A stretch of DNA of 64,000 nucleotides from Hydractinia symbiolongicarpus. Its lineage: Eukaryota > Cnidaria > Hydrozoa > Anthoathecata > Hydractiniidae. The position numbers were made by a program, and so were the translations under genes. The stretch lies in contig NC_079888.1 in the NCBI RefSeq assembly GCF_029227915.1, forward strand, positions 558,001-622,000, read 5' to 3'. The notes beneath the pieces were generated by a model. It was not told where the DNA came from. It saw only the letters and a list, made by a program, of their open reading frames with translations, and searched no databases. Shown in pieces: positions 27,501-37,415 of the stretch (position 1 is the first letter of the stretch; each line of letters begins with the position of its first letter).

Positions 27501-30500
27501 TAAAACTGTCTCTATTTCTTCAGCGTGAACTAACGGATAGGATTGGTCCCACAGTAAAAAATGACTTATTTATCGAAATTTTTAAATGAAGCGCTAACAC
27601 AGGGTCCAGTGTAATCGCTGAGTTCCGGCAATCATGTCAAATTAAGAAGATTGTCATTCCTTGGAGTCCAATTGGCTCATTTATCACATTTATAAGATCA
27701 CAGTCCAAAATCAGTTTAATTAGATCCCACAGTCAATCGTTTTACTTTTAAAAGCGATACAACTTAGTAATATCGGGAAAAATCGCTAAATACATGTTGG
27801 TTCGAATATGTGAAGCAACCGTTGTAAGTCAAACGGATTGACACCGTTAGAAAGACAATGAAAGGTAGTTTTTGAATCTGTCTCTATTTCTTCAGCGTGA
27901 ACTAACGGATAGGATTGGTCCCACAGTAAAAAATGACTTATTTATCGAAATTTTTAAATGAAGCGCTACCACAGGGTCCAGTGTAATCGCTGAGTTCCGG
28001 CAATCATGTCGAGTTAAAAAGAATGTTATTTCTTGGAGTTCAATTGGCTCATTTATCAAATTTATAAGGTCACAGTCCAGAAACAGTTCAATTAATTCCC
28101 AGAGTCAATCGTTTCACTTTCAAAAGCGATACAACTTAGTAAGATCGGAACAAATCGCTAAATACATGTTGGTACGAATACGTGACGCAATCGTTGTAAC
28201 TCAAACGGATTGACACTGTTAGAAAGTCAATGAAAAGTAGTTTTTGAAACTGTCTCCGTTTTTTCAGCGCGAACTAACGGCTAGGATTGGTCCCACAGTA
28301 AAAAATGACTTATTTATCTAAATTTTTAAATGAAGCGCTACCACAGGGTCCAGTGTAATCGTTGAGTTCCGGCAATCATGTCGAGTTAAAAAGAATGTTA
28401 TTTCTTGGAGTCCAATTGGCTCATTTATCACATTTATAAGGTCACAGTCCAGAATCAGTTCAATTATGTCCCACAGTTAATTGTTTCACTTTTAAAAGCG
28501 ATACAAATTAGTAAGATCGGGAAAAATCGCTAAATACATGTTGGTACGAATATGTGAAGCAACCGTTGTAACTCAAACGGATTGACACCGTTAGAAAGTC
28601 AATGAAATGTAGTTTTTGAAACTGTCTCTACTTCTTCAGGGCGAACTAACGGCTAGGATTGGTCCCACAGTAAAAAATGACTTATTTATCTTAATTTTTA
28701 AATAAAGCGCTCCCACAGCGCCCAGTGTAATCGCTGAGTTCCGGCAATCATGTCGAGTTAAAAAGAATGTTATTTCTTGGATTCCAATTGGCTCATTTAT
28801 CACATTTATAAGATCACAGCCCAGAATCAGTTCAATTAAGTCCCACAGTCAATCGTTTCACTTTTAAAAGCGATACAACTTAGTAATATCGGAAAAAAAC
28901 GCTAAATACATGTTGGTACGAATATGTGAAGCAACCGTTGTAACTCAAACGGATTCACACCGTTAGAAAGTCAATGAAAGGTAGTTTATGAAACTGTCTC
29001 TATTTCTTCAACGTGAAGTAACAGATAGGATTGGTCCCACAGTAAAAAATGACTTATTTATCTAAGTCTTTGAATAAAGCGCTACCACAGGGTCCAGTGT
29101 AATCCTTGAGTTCCGGCAATCATGTCGAGTTAAAAAGAATGTTATTTCTTGTAGTTCAATTGGCTCATTCATCACATTTATAAGGTCACAGTCCAGAATC
29201 AGTTCAATTAAGTCCCACAGTCAATCGTTTCACTTTTAAAAGTGATACAACATAGTTATATCGGAACAAAATCACTAAATACATGTTGGTAGGAATATGT
29301 GACGCAACCGTTTTAACTCAAACGGATTGACACCGTTAGAAAGTCAATGAAAGGTAGTTTTTGAAACTGTCTCTATTTCTTCAGCGTGAACTAACGGATA
29401 GGATTGGTCCCACAGTAAAGAATTACTTATTTATCGAAAGTTTTAAATAAAGCGCTACCACAGGGTCCAGTGTAATCGCTGAGTTCCGGCAATCATGTCG
29501 AGTTAAAAAGAATGTTATTTCTTGGAGTTGAATTGGCTCATTTATCACATTTATAAGGTCACAGTCCAGAAACAGTTCAATTAATTCCCACAGTCAATCG
29601 TTTCATTTTTAAAAGCGATACAACTTAGTAATATCGGAAAAAAACGCTAAATACATGTTGGTACAAATATGTGAAGCAACCGTTGTAACTCAAACGGATT
29701 GAAACCGTTAGAAAGTCAATGAAATGTAGTTTTTGAAACTGTCTCTACTTCTTCAGGGCGAACTAACGGCTAGGATTGGTCCCACAGTAAAAAATGACTT
29801 ATTTATCTTAATTTTTAAATAAAGCGCTCCCACAGCGCCCAGTGTAATCGCTGAGTTCCGGCAATCATGTCGAGTTAAAAAGAATGTTATTTCTTGGATT
29901 CCAATTGGCTCATTTATCACATTTATAAGATCACAGCCCAGAATCAGTTCAATTAAGTCCCACAGTCAATCGTTTCACTTTTAAAAGTGATACAACATAG
30001 TTATATCGGAACAAAATCACTAAATACATGTTGGTAGGAATATGTGACGCAACCGTTTTAACTCAAACGGATTGACACCGTTAGAAAGTCAATGAAAGGT
30101 AGTTTTTGAAACTGTCTCTATTTCTTCAGCGTGAACTAACGGATAGGATTGGTCCCACAGTAAAGAATTACTTATTTATCGAAAGTTTTAAATAAAGCGC
30201 TACCACAGGGTCCAGTGTAATCGCTGAGTTCCGGCAATCATGTCGAGTTAAAAAGAATGTTATTTCTTGGAGTTGAATTGGCTCATTTATCACATTTATA
30301 AGGTCACAGTCCAGAAACAGTTCAATTAATTCCCACAGTCAATCGTTTCACTTTTAAAAGCGATACAACTTAGTAATATCGGAAAAAAACGCTAAATACA
30401 TGTTGGTACGAATATGTGAAGCAACCGTTGTAACTCAAACGGATTCACACCGTTAGAAAGTCAATGAAAGGTAGTTTTTGAAACTGTCTCTATTTCTTCA

Positions 30501-32061
30501 GCGTGAAGTAACAGATAGGATTGGTCCCACAGTAAAAAATGACTTATTTATCTAAGTCTTTGAATAAAGCGCTACCACAGGGTCCAGTGTAATCGTTGAG
30601 TTCCGGCAATCATGTCGAGTTAAAAAGAATGTTATTTCTTGTAGTTCAATTGGCTCATTCATCACATTTATAAAGTCACAGTCCAGAATCAGTTCAATTA
30701 AGTCCCACAGTCAATCGTTCACTTTTAAAAGTGATACAACATAGTTACATCGGAACAAAATCACTAAATACATGTTGGTAGGAATATGTGACGCAACCGT
30801 TTTAACTCAAACGGATTGACACCGTTAGAAAGTCAATGAAAGGTAGTTTTTGAAACTGTCTCTATTTCTTCAGCGTGAACTAACGGATAGGATTGGTCCC
30901 ACAGTAAAGAATTACTTATTTATCGAAAGTTTTAAATAAAGCGCTACCACAGGGTCCAGTGTAATCGCTGAGTTCCGGCAATCATGTCGAGTTAAAAAGA
31001 ATGTTATTTCTTGGAGTTGAATTGGCTCATTTATCACATTTATAAGGTCACAGTCCAGAAACAGTTCAATTAATTCCCACAGTCAATCGTTTCACTTTTA
31101 AAAGCGATACAACTTAGTAATATCGGAAAAAAACGCTAAATACATGTTGGTACAAATATGTGAAGCAACCGTTGTAACTCAAACGGATTGAAACCGTTAG
31201 AAAGTCAATGAAAGGTAGCTTTTGAAACTGTCTCTATTTCTTCAGGGCGAACTAACGGCTAGGATTGGTCCCACAGTAAAAAATGACTTATTTATCTTAA
31301 TTTTTAAATAAAGCGCTCCCACAGCGCCCAGTGTAATCGCTGAGTTCCGGCAATCATGTCGAGTTAAAAAGAATGTTATTTCTTGGATTCCAATTGGCTC
31401 ATTTATCACATTTATAAAATCACAGCCCAGAATCAGTTCAATTAAGTCCCACAGTCAATCGTTTCACTTTTAAAAGCGATACAACTTAGTAATATCGGAA
31501 AAAAACGCTAAATACATGTTGGTACGAATATGTGAAGCAACCGTTGTAACTCAAACGGATTCACACCGTTAGAAAGTCAATGAAAAGTAGTTTTTGAAAC
31601 TGTCTCTATTTCTTCAGCGTGAAGTAACAGATAGGATTGGTCCCACAGTAAAAAATGACTTATTTATCTAAGTCTTTGAATAAAGCGCTACCACAGGGTC
31701 CAGTGTAATCGTTGAGTTCCGGCAATCATGTCGAGTTAAAAAGAATGTTCTTTCTTGTAGTTCAATTGGCTCATTCATCACATTTATAAGGTCACAGTCC
31801 AGAATCAGTTCAATTAAGTCCCACAGTCAATCGTTTCACTTTTAAAAGTGATACAACATAGTTATATCGGAACAAAATCACTAAATACATGTTGGTAGGA
31901 ATATGTGACGCAACCGTTTTAACTCAAACGGATTGACACCGTTAGAAAGTCAATGAAAGGTAGTTTTTGAAACTGTCTCTATTTCTTCAGCGTGAACTAA
32001 CGGATAGGATTGGTCCCACAGTAAAGAATTACTAATTTATCGAAAGTTTTAAATAAAGCGC

Positions 32062-32281
32062 AGAGATAGGAAAGTACCAATGTTAGGACAGACCCCCTTA
32101 GCAGTTTCCTATCCCACGTCAATTTATAGATCATCCCCGTTAAATCAACGATAGAGGAGTCGATAAAATCCATGTGCACTTTACCACTTTACGTCAAATA
32201 AGCGGGCATGCCCGTTAAATCAACGATATCTGTCCAAAACCCCCGCCCCCAACCCCAACCCACAACCCCCGCCGTGTCCCC
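32062..32281 (+). repeat. Left terminal inverted repeat of the Polinton (220 bp)
   Basis: The repeat matches the reverse complement of 47479-47698 at every base. It contains a nested inverted repeat (gataggaaa at 32065-32073 and tttcctatc at 32105-32113), an 18-bp direct repeat cccgttaaatcaacgata at 32136 and 32211, and a perfect 12-bp palindrome cgggcatgcccg at 32203-32214. The inner end is a C-rich run. In related elements the terminal repeats are the integrase substrate and the origins for protein-primed replication. The internal sites could be protein binding sites. Confidence 0.97.
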
Positions 32282-32318
32282 CGGGCCCCTCCCCACCCTC
32301 CCCTGTCGTGTCCCCCAA
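32282..32318. other. G/C-rich spacer after the polymerase gene
   Basis: Between the left terminal repeat and the polymerase stop lies a short run that reads G-rich on the polymerase mRNA strand, with four consecutive G tracts separated by single bases (plus-strand cccctccccaccctcccc). It is a candidate G-quadruplex. No hairpin like those after other genes is seen here. Confidence 0.5.
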
Positions 32319-35300
32319 TTATAGTGATATGTGTCTATAATGGCCTCTGGCCAGTGTGGTAATACCATCTTCCATAATTATACGCTTATCATCATCAGCA
32401 TTGAGAGCGAGTTTATTTGTTTTTATGGTATGAACATCATGCTTAATCGATCGAAAGGTCATCTGTTCCCTGTAAACATTTTCACCCTCGAACAGACATC
32501 TCTTATAGTCATCGAAACCTATGGTCTTCCTTACCACACACTTCTTGACACCCTTGCACCTCTTATCCTCACTACCACATAGCTGTTTGTAAGCATAGGT
32601 CTTCGCTCTTAGGGCGACAAACTCCGTCATTACCTTGCCACCTAACTCGTCCTTCATCAGCCCAATGATCTTTTTATTCAAACCTAATGGTAGAGGTCTA
32701 CCATCTTTCTCATCGTACCCTGATGTGTCAAATCTCAAAGCTATATCGTCGGCGATATCTTTGTAAAAGTCGTCGGTTTTTATGTGGTAGACGAATGAAT
32801 CCGTATCCATGTAGCAAAGCTTTACATCCACACCATATTTTGGTCTCATATAATCATAGTGGAACTCATACATAACCATCTTGGACAAGTCGAGAATTGC
32901 CAGTCCCAGGTAGATTGGCTTATTCATTTTGATCTTGATCTTGGACATCTCTATGCCCATCAGTGTTTCCGAGAACCACGTGCTACCCTTGAAGTTGGGC
33001 TTCATCACCAGCTTCTCATATTGTTCTTTCTTGGTAGCCAAACGTATATCCTTCTGCCTTCGCTGATTCTCCATTGTCTTCCCAAAGACCGAATTATTCA
33101 TCAGCTTGAAAAAGTCCTTTTCGAAGTCATTAGTTGATTTGGTACGCAAATCAGTGTTGAAATCTATGTACGACTTCAACCACGCACTCTGATCAAATCT
33201 CAAGACCCTATGAACCTTCTCAAGAACAAGACCATGCTTCAACGCTTGATCAAGCGCACGGATATGAGTGATATATTTCTTCTTGTCTGAAAGACACGGT
33301 GTCAGCTTCTCGACGCCATTAATAATCTTCCTCTCGGGCATGAAAGGAAGGTCGTTATGAGAATCATGAAGCTCCCGTGGATAGCTAACATCAACCTCAA
33401 GGATGTACCCCTTTTCACCGTTTTCCACAGCTAATTGTGAAATCAGTTCGGGTGTAAAATCAGAAACCACGTCATCAACCCACTCAAACCCTCCGGTCGG
33501 CATCTTCTGAATCATGGCCCAGCCGTACAAATTATTTGCATCTAGGTACTGGAGATAGCTATTCATCTCCTTACTCTCAGATGTGTTGGCTTTGGTGGTA
33601 TATTGTTTTTCCTCTTTCGGTACAGACGGTCCCCAACATACCTTTTCATACAAACCCATGATCTTATCCTTCATGGCTCTGTAAGCTTTACTAGTTTTCA
33701 CCTTGATGACCCTAGGTACATGTTTCATCAACCAGTACCTCAATTCAATCAATTTTCTTTTTACAAAAGGCACGGTTTTAGCCATTTCCTGCTGCTCAAA
33801 TAAATCCATGCAATTCCCATCCGATGTGTTGTACTCGTCCCCCATATACTTATTGTTGGCCTTGGCGTAGCGGTGGACAGCCTGACACAATCCACCCCTA
33901 ATACCACTCTCAATGAACATGACCATCTCCATATCCGACAATAAGTCTAGACTAACCTTGGTCTTTTTCAAACACGCCCTCCAGGCTAATCCCGGAGCAG
34001 TGTAAAAGTGAGCCGGGTCTAGATCGTAGTTTCTCAAGCATGTTTCTCTGAATGTCTCAAACACATCACTCAGAAGCAGAACATCCGTCTTGAGATAGAT
34101 ATCATGATAAACGCCCATATTTTCAACTTTCATGTCCTTCCACACCTTTTGGGCATGCGTATAATCGGCATCGCTGATACCATTCATGTTCAACTTGCTA
34201 TAAAAGTCATCTTTCAACGGAAGCTTAGTTTCATTAAACCTATCGAATGAATCAACATACTCATATGGGTATACACCCTTCCTTCTCATTATGTTGAATT
34301 GCTCATCATTGAAGAATTTTCTAAGGTTTTTGCATTGATCATCGGATAGATTGTTTACCAAGGAACTTAATCCGCTTGACATAAATCTAAATGAGTCTAT
34401 GAATCTCAGTTGTATCTTTTTGTCTTTGGTCTCACCATTTTTGTCAATGTATTCACCAACCTTAACATCCGTAGAGAAAGAGATATATTTCTCTTTATTT
34501 TCAGCGATAACGCTCATACCACCTTCTCCATACTTCCTCGCAAGCTCCTTAATGAATAAATGCGCATCGTAGCCACTCAGATTGTGGAAGACAACCGGAA
34601 TATAATTGGGCACTTTATATCGGATATTACATTCTCGATGAGCAGCCCCGCGAAACTTACCGGTGAAATAGCAGTGATCCTTAACCTTGATGTCATCCTT
34701 GTCATCCTTGTCATCAAATTCTTCCATGCAAATGTGGCACACCCTGGCTCTCTTGAAACTGTCACGCTCCTCATCCGTCAGTGGATCCATTGCTTTCTGA
34801 GGAAACATGTTATATAACCTTTTCGCCTCAGAAACTACATGATCTACAAAGCGCGGAACACAGTCCTCACCGCGGTAAAGATTCAGAGGGTCCGGCACTT
34901 CACCATGAGCATATTTACTATAACAACAGAATCCGGTGGGAACATGTTTACCAACTTTCTCGGTGGATGATCCGCATTTTCTCTCATCTTCTGGCAACTC
35001 TTTTGTAAAAGCTTCGAAATCGGCATACATGATGAATGGGGCTTTGAGCTGAAACTTACCATCGGTGAAGGTTAGGGTGCTACCCTCCTTAGGGAGTTGA
35101 ATCTTAGCGGCATCGTTATTCTTGCAATACTCAAAGTGCTCATCCCTTTTCTGTTCGCTTGGAAAACCAGAGAGACAATTCAAGCAATAATGCTCTCTAT
35201 GTCCATCCTTCGAGTTAACCTTGCTCAGTACACCGCTCAAGTTCTTAACAGCAATGTAGTGCTTCTTATCACCCTCACACAGCAAAAACAAAACAACCGT

Positions 35301-36554
35301 CTCCTTACGGTCAAGATGCTTCGACTTGCGACACATGTAGATACCTTCTCCCTCATCCTTTGTCAAAACATGCACAGCGACATCGGGGTTCCTTCTCTCA
35401 AACAAATCTATCTTGTTTAGCGCCATTGGGAAAGTTAGACCATCCCAATTATACTTATCATGCTTCTTAAGGATTGAGATTCGTTCAGGGTGATTATCGA
35501 TCTTATCATGATTGAGAGCAGCGATAATAGCCCATCTGAAACATTTATCATCATCCTCGTTATGAGGGTTAATCACAGATCGCTTTCCACTGAAATTCTT
35601 GGGTAGCGGCAAGTAAGAACTACCTCTGGTTAATTTCAGTTTATGAAAGTCCACATGCATATGTAGGATCCTTTCGATTGTGAACCCGCTGGCGGGTAGA
35701 GCAGGGTTTTCAATCTGCTCGATTATCTTATTACACATCCGATCGAAAACATCAGAAATGTTATCGTGGGCGTGCAGTATCTCCATATAGCTATTGAAAG
35801 CTTTATCGACATGTACACACGGGGCATCGGTCGAGCTGGTGTCCTCCCTTACCCACTTCACCCACAAGGTCGCCTGAGTCTTCAGCGACTTCTTCTGCCC
35901 GAGCACGTCACTCATCAACCTATTTACGACGTGCTCGACCTTTTCGAGAAAGACCCTGACATTCTTCCCACCATCCGAGTTTATTTTGAAACGTTTGTAT
36001 GAACCTACAAAAGCTTCTTCAATGGGGGTATAGGGGTTTTCCTCCTCCTCCTCCTCCACCTCCTCCACCTCTTCCTCTCCACTGCCCTTTTTATACAAAC
36101 CCATGATCTTATCCTTCATGGTTTTGAAAGCTTTGCTCGCTTTCTCCTTAATAGCCTTAGGTACATGATTTATTAACCAGTCTCTCCATTCGATCAACTT
36201 GCTTTTCAAATCCATGTCTTGTCGGCTAGTGCCTGGTCTCGGTGCCGGTATGGGTGCTGGTACCGGTCTCGGTGCTGGTATGGGTGCTGGTACCGGTCTT
36301 GGCACCGGTACGGGTCTAGTGGGTCTAGTGGGTCTCGGCATGGGTACGGGTCTAGTGGGTCTCGGCATGGGTACGGGTCTAGTGGGTCTCGGCATGGGTA
36401 CGGGTCTGGTGGGTCTCAGCATGGGTACGGGTGCCGACACAGTAGTGGGTGTCAATAATTCGATCAGATCGGCCTTTCTGAGCCTTGAGTAGCCACGTAG
36501 GCCGCGTTCTCTAGCGAGAGCTCTTAATTCAACAACTGTATTTCTCGAAGTCAT
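32319..36554 (-). CDS. POLB: Protein-primed family B DNA polymerase of Polinton (1411 aa)
   Basis: This enzyme would replicate the element using a protein primer at the terminal repeats. Residues 1-36 look like a SAP DNA-binding module, followed by a Pro/Arg repeat (PMPRPTRPV units, about 44-107) and an acidic run (160-172). Two Cys/His clusters follow: C457, C460, H473, C477, and C606, C609 with DHC...GAAH..CN at 626-643. Exonuclease motifs are DFE (512-514), NLSGYD (658-663) and YLKTD (820-824). Polymerase motifs are A, DANNLYGW (1005-1012), B, KLMNNSVFG (1150-1158), and C, YMDTDS (1248-1253). All catalytic motifs are intact and there is no internal stop. An amphipathic segment at 117-156 is repeated at 932-971, just before motif A. 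The stop lies 38 bp from the terminal repeat. The start is the first ATG and is followed directly by the SAP module. Confidence 0.96.
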   Translation of the reverse strand: MTSRNTVVELRALARERGLRGYSRLRKADLIELLTPTTVSAPVPMLRPTRPVPMPRPTRPVPMPRPTRPVPMPRPTRPTRPVPVPRPVPAPIPAPRPVPAPIPAPRPGTSRQDMDLKSKLIEWRDWLINHVPKAIKEKASKAFKTMKDKIMGLYKKGSGEEEVEEVEEEEEENPYTPIEEAFVGSYKRFKINSDGGKNVRVFLEKVEHVVNRLMSDVLGQKKSLKTQATLWVKWVREDTSSTDAPCVHVDKAFNSYMEILHAHDNISDVFDRMCNKIIEQIENPALPASGFTIERILHMHVDFHKLKLTRGSSYLPLPKNFSGKRSVINPHNEDDDKCFRWAIIAALNHDKIDNHPERISILKKHDKYNWDGLTFPMALNKIDLFERRNPDVAVHVLTKDEGEGIYMCRKSKHLDRKETVVLFLLCEGDKKHYIAVKNLSGVLSKVNSKDGHREHYCLNCLSGFPSEQKRDEHFEYCKNNDAAKIQLPKEGSTLTFTDGKFQLKAPFIMYADFEAFTKELPEDERKCGSSTEKVGKHVPTGFCCYSKYAHGEVPDPLNLYRGEDCVPRFVDHVVSEAKRLYNMFPQKAMDPLTDEERDSFKRARVCHICMEEFDDKDDKDDIKVKDHCYFTGKFRGAAHRECNIRYKVPNYIPVVFHNLSGYDAHLFIKELARKYGEGGMSVIAENKEKYISFSTDVKVGEYIDKNGETKDKKIQLRFIDSFRFMSSGLSSLVNNLSDDQCKNLRKFFNDEQFNIMRRKGVYPYEYVDSFDRFNETKLPLKDDFYSKLNMNGISDADYTHAQKVWKDMKVENMGVYHDIYLKTDVLLLSDVFETFRETCLRNYDLDPAHFYTAPGLAWRACLKKTKVSLDLLSDMEMVMFIESGIRGGLCQAVHRYAKANNKYMGDEYNTSDGNCMDLFEQQEMAKTVPFVKRKLIELRYWLMKHVPRVIKVKTSKAYRAMKDKIMGLYEKVCWGPSVPKEEKQYTTKANTSESKEMNSYLQYLDANNLYGWAMIQKMPTGGFEWVDDVVSDFTPELISQLAVENGEKGYILEVDVSYPRELHDSHNDLPFMPERKIINGVEKLTPCLSDKKKYITHIRALDQALKHGLVLEKVHRVLRFDQSAWLKSYIDFNTDLRTKSTNDFEKDFFKLMNNSVFGKTMENQRRQKDIRLATKKEQYEKLVMKPNFKGSTWFSETLMGIEMSKIKIKMNKPIYLGLAILDLSKMVMYEFHYDYMRPKYGVDVKLCYMDTDSFVYHIKTDDFYKDIADDIALRFDTSGYDEKDGRPLPLGLNKKIIGLMKDELGGKVMTEFVALRAKTYAYKQLCGSEDKRCKGVKKCVVRKTIGFDDYKRCLFEGENVYREQMTFRSIKHDVHTIKTNKLALNADDDKRIIMEDGITTLARGHYRHISL
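36199..36440 (-). repeat. Minisatellite inside the polymerase gene (Pro/Arg-rich repeat)
   Basis: A 27-nt unit (plus strand ggtctagtgggtctcggcat plus 7 more bases) is repeated about three to four times in tandem, followed by a shorter unit coding for PVPAPIPAPR. It encodes residues of about 40-107 in the polymerase, a flexible linker between the SAP module and the rest. The reading frame is kept, so copy number can vary without breaking the gene. Confidence 0.8.
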
Positions 36555-36555
36555 G

Positions 36556-36694
36556 CTTGGTTATGATATACGATTTATGAACCTTTAAGATGGTTTTTTA
36601 TAATCGTGAAACTAAAAAAAGATTCATAAAATTTGTTACTTGGCTATGATATACGATTTTGTAATCTTTAAGCCATTTTTATAAATCGTAAACC
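36556..36694. repeat. Imperfect direct duplication upstream of the polymerase gene
   Basis: Two similar stretches of about 56 bp start at 36556 (cttggttatgatatacgatt) and 36639 (cttggctatgatatacgatt), 83 bp apart. Each also contains a ctttaag block and an atcgt(g/a)aa block in the same order. They lie immediately 5' of the polymerase start, so they may be a duplicated promoter element. No gene is seen in them. Confidence 0.65.
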
Positions 36695-36785
36695 GTGTTG
36701 GAGGGTCGTGAGTGTCCTAGTTTGTGGGGCAACCACCATGCTAAATTGTAGTAAAACACGCTTTGTGATACATACATACATCGAT

Positions 36786-37099
36786 ACACCATGGGTACCC
36801 ACCATGGGTACCCACCCATTGGCACCTTGAGGGTCATGACCGGTTAGACCATGGGTACCCACCCACCAGCACCTTGAGGGTCATGACCGGTACACCATGG
36901 GTACCCACCCACCAACACCTTGAGGGTCATGACCGGTTAGACCATGGACCCACCCACCAACACCTAGAGGGTCGTGACCGGTACACCATGGGTACCCACC
37001 CACCAGCACCTTGAGGGTCATGACCGGTTAGACCATGGACCCACCCACCAACACCTAGAGGGTCGTGACCGGTACACCATGGGTACCCACCCACCAACA
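36786..37099. repeat. Minisatellite of about 42-49 bp units
   Basis: About six and a half units of the form accatgggtacccacccacc, then a short spacer, then ttgagggtcatgaccggt. The last copies alternate between a long form (acaccatgggtaccc) and a short form (accatggaccc, with gggtcgtgacc), giving a dimer of about 91 bp. Open frames running through it are by-products of the repeat. It fills most of the gap between the polymerase and the broken SAP gene. Nothing else is seen in that gap. Confidence 0.9.
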
Positions 37100-37103
37100 T
37101 TTG

Positions 37104-37328
37104 TTACTCGTCTGAGTCCGACCTCCACCTTGAACAGTATCCATACCATTCCTTCTTGGTATCCAGATCGATGGTGTAGGATGGGTCGAGATCATTCTTC
37201 TCAATCACCTCAACCAGTTTAGCCTTTCTCATACCCACGATATACTTAATTCCGCGGGATTAAGCAACCTCTCGCAACTCTCTCAGTTTCATCAATTTGT
37301 AATCTGGTGTGGTATCCATGTCTGACAT
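37104..37328 (-). pseudogene. Small SAP-domain protein gene broken by one stop codon
   Basis: Read from an ATG at 37328, the frame codes for a peptide beginning MSDMDTTPDY, meets TAA at 37260-37262 (codon 23), and then continues in the same frame for 51 codons (including KYIVGMRKAKLVEVIEKND) to a second TAA at 37104. The two parts on either side of the stop match the first helix and the extension plus second helix of a SAP DNA-binding fold (KLRELRE, then MRKAKLVEVIE). The tail is acidic and Trp-rich. It lies head to head with the integrase gene, 87 bp away. The polymerase carries a similar SAP module at its own N-terminus. The single in-frame stop looks like a recent inactivating change; an error in the sequence cannot be excluded. 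Confidence 0.7.
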
Positions 37329-37415
37329 ATTAATATAATATAAAAAACTTTAAGCACTTTTATCGTACCACATCATAACAAAAAGGAGATAAATAAAGGT
37401 GTGCATAAATAAAAC

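Larger units (their letters stand above)
1..32061. repeat. Satellite array, left block (about 372-bp monomers)
   Basis: This is head-to-tail satellite DNA. The phrase beginning ttggtcccacagtaaaaaat recurs at about 1, 373, 744, 1115 and 1487 and so on, giving a 371-372 bp monomer and roughly 86 copies. Monomers fall into subtypes, for example with gctgagttccggcaatcat, gctgaattttattaatcc or gctgagtttcattaatcc in the same place, and these subtypes are ordered into higher-order repeats. Each monomer holds four CACAG boxes (cccacagta, ctaccacaggg, gtcacagtcc, tcccacagtc). Stop codons occur in every frame and no gene was found. The block ends where the Polinton interrupts a monomer after aaataaagcgc. 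Confidence 0.97.

Noticed and set aside
1-32061. CRISPR-like repeat array
   Set aside because: Repeats are about 372 bp and contiguous, without unique spacers; this is satellite DNA.
31997-32179. 60-aa frame crossing the left element boundary
   Set aside because: It spans satellite and terminal repeat and would exist only because of the insertion.
32331-36492. Many open frames antisense to the polymerase, including Gly/Met-rich ones at 36199-36492
   Set aside because: They mirror the polymerase coding sequence. The Gly-rich ones are the reverse strand of the Pro/Arg repeat.
36668-37222. Open frames through the minisatellite
   Set aside because: They are created by the repeat unit itself and run into the broken SAP gene on the other strand.
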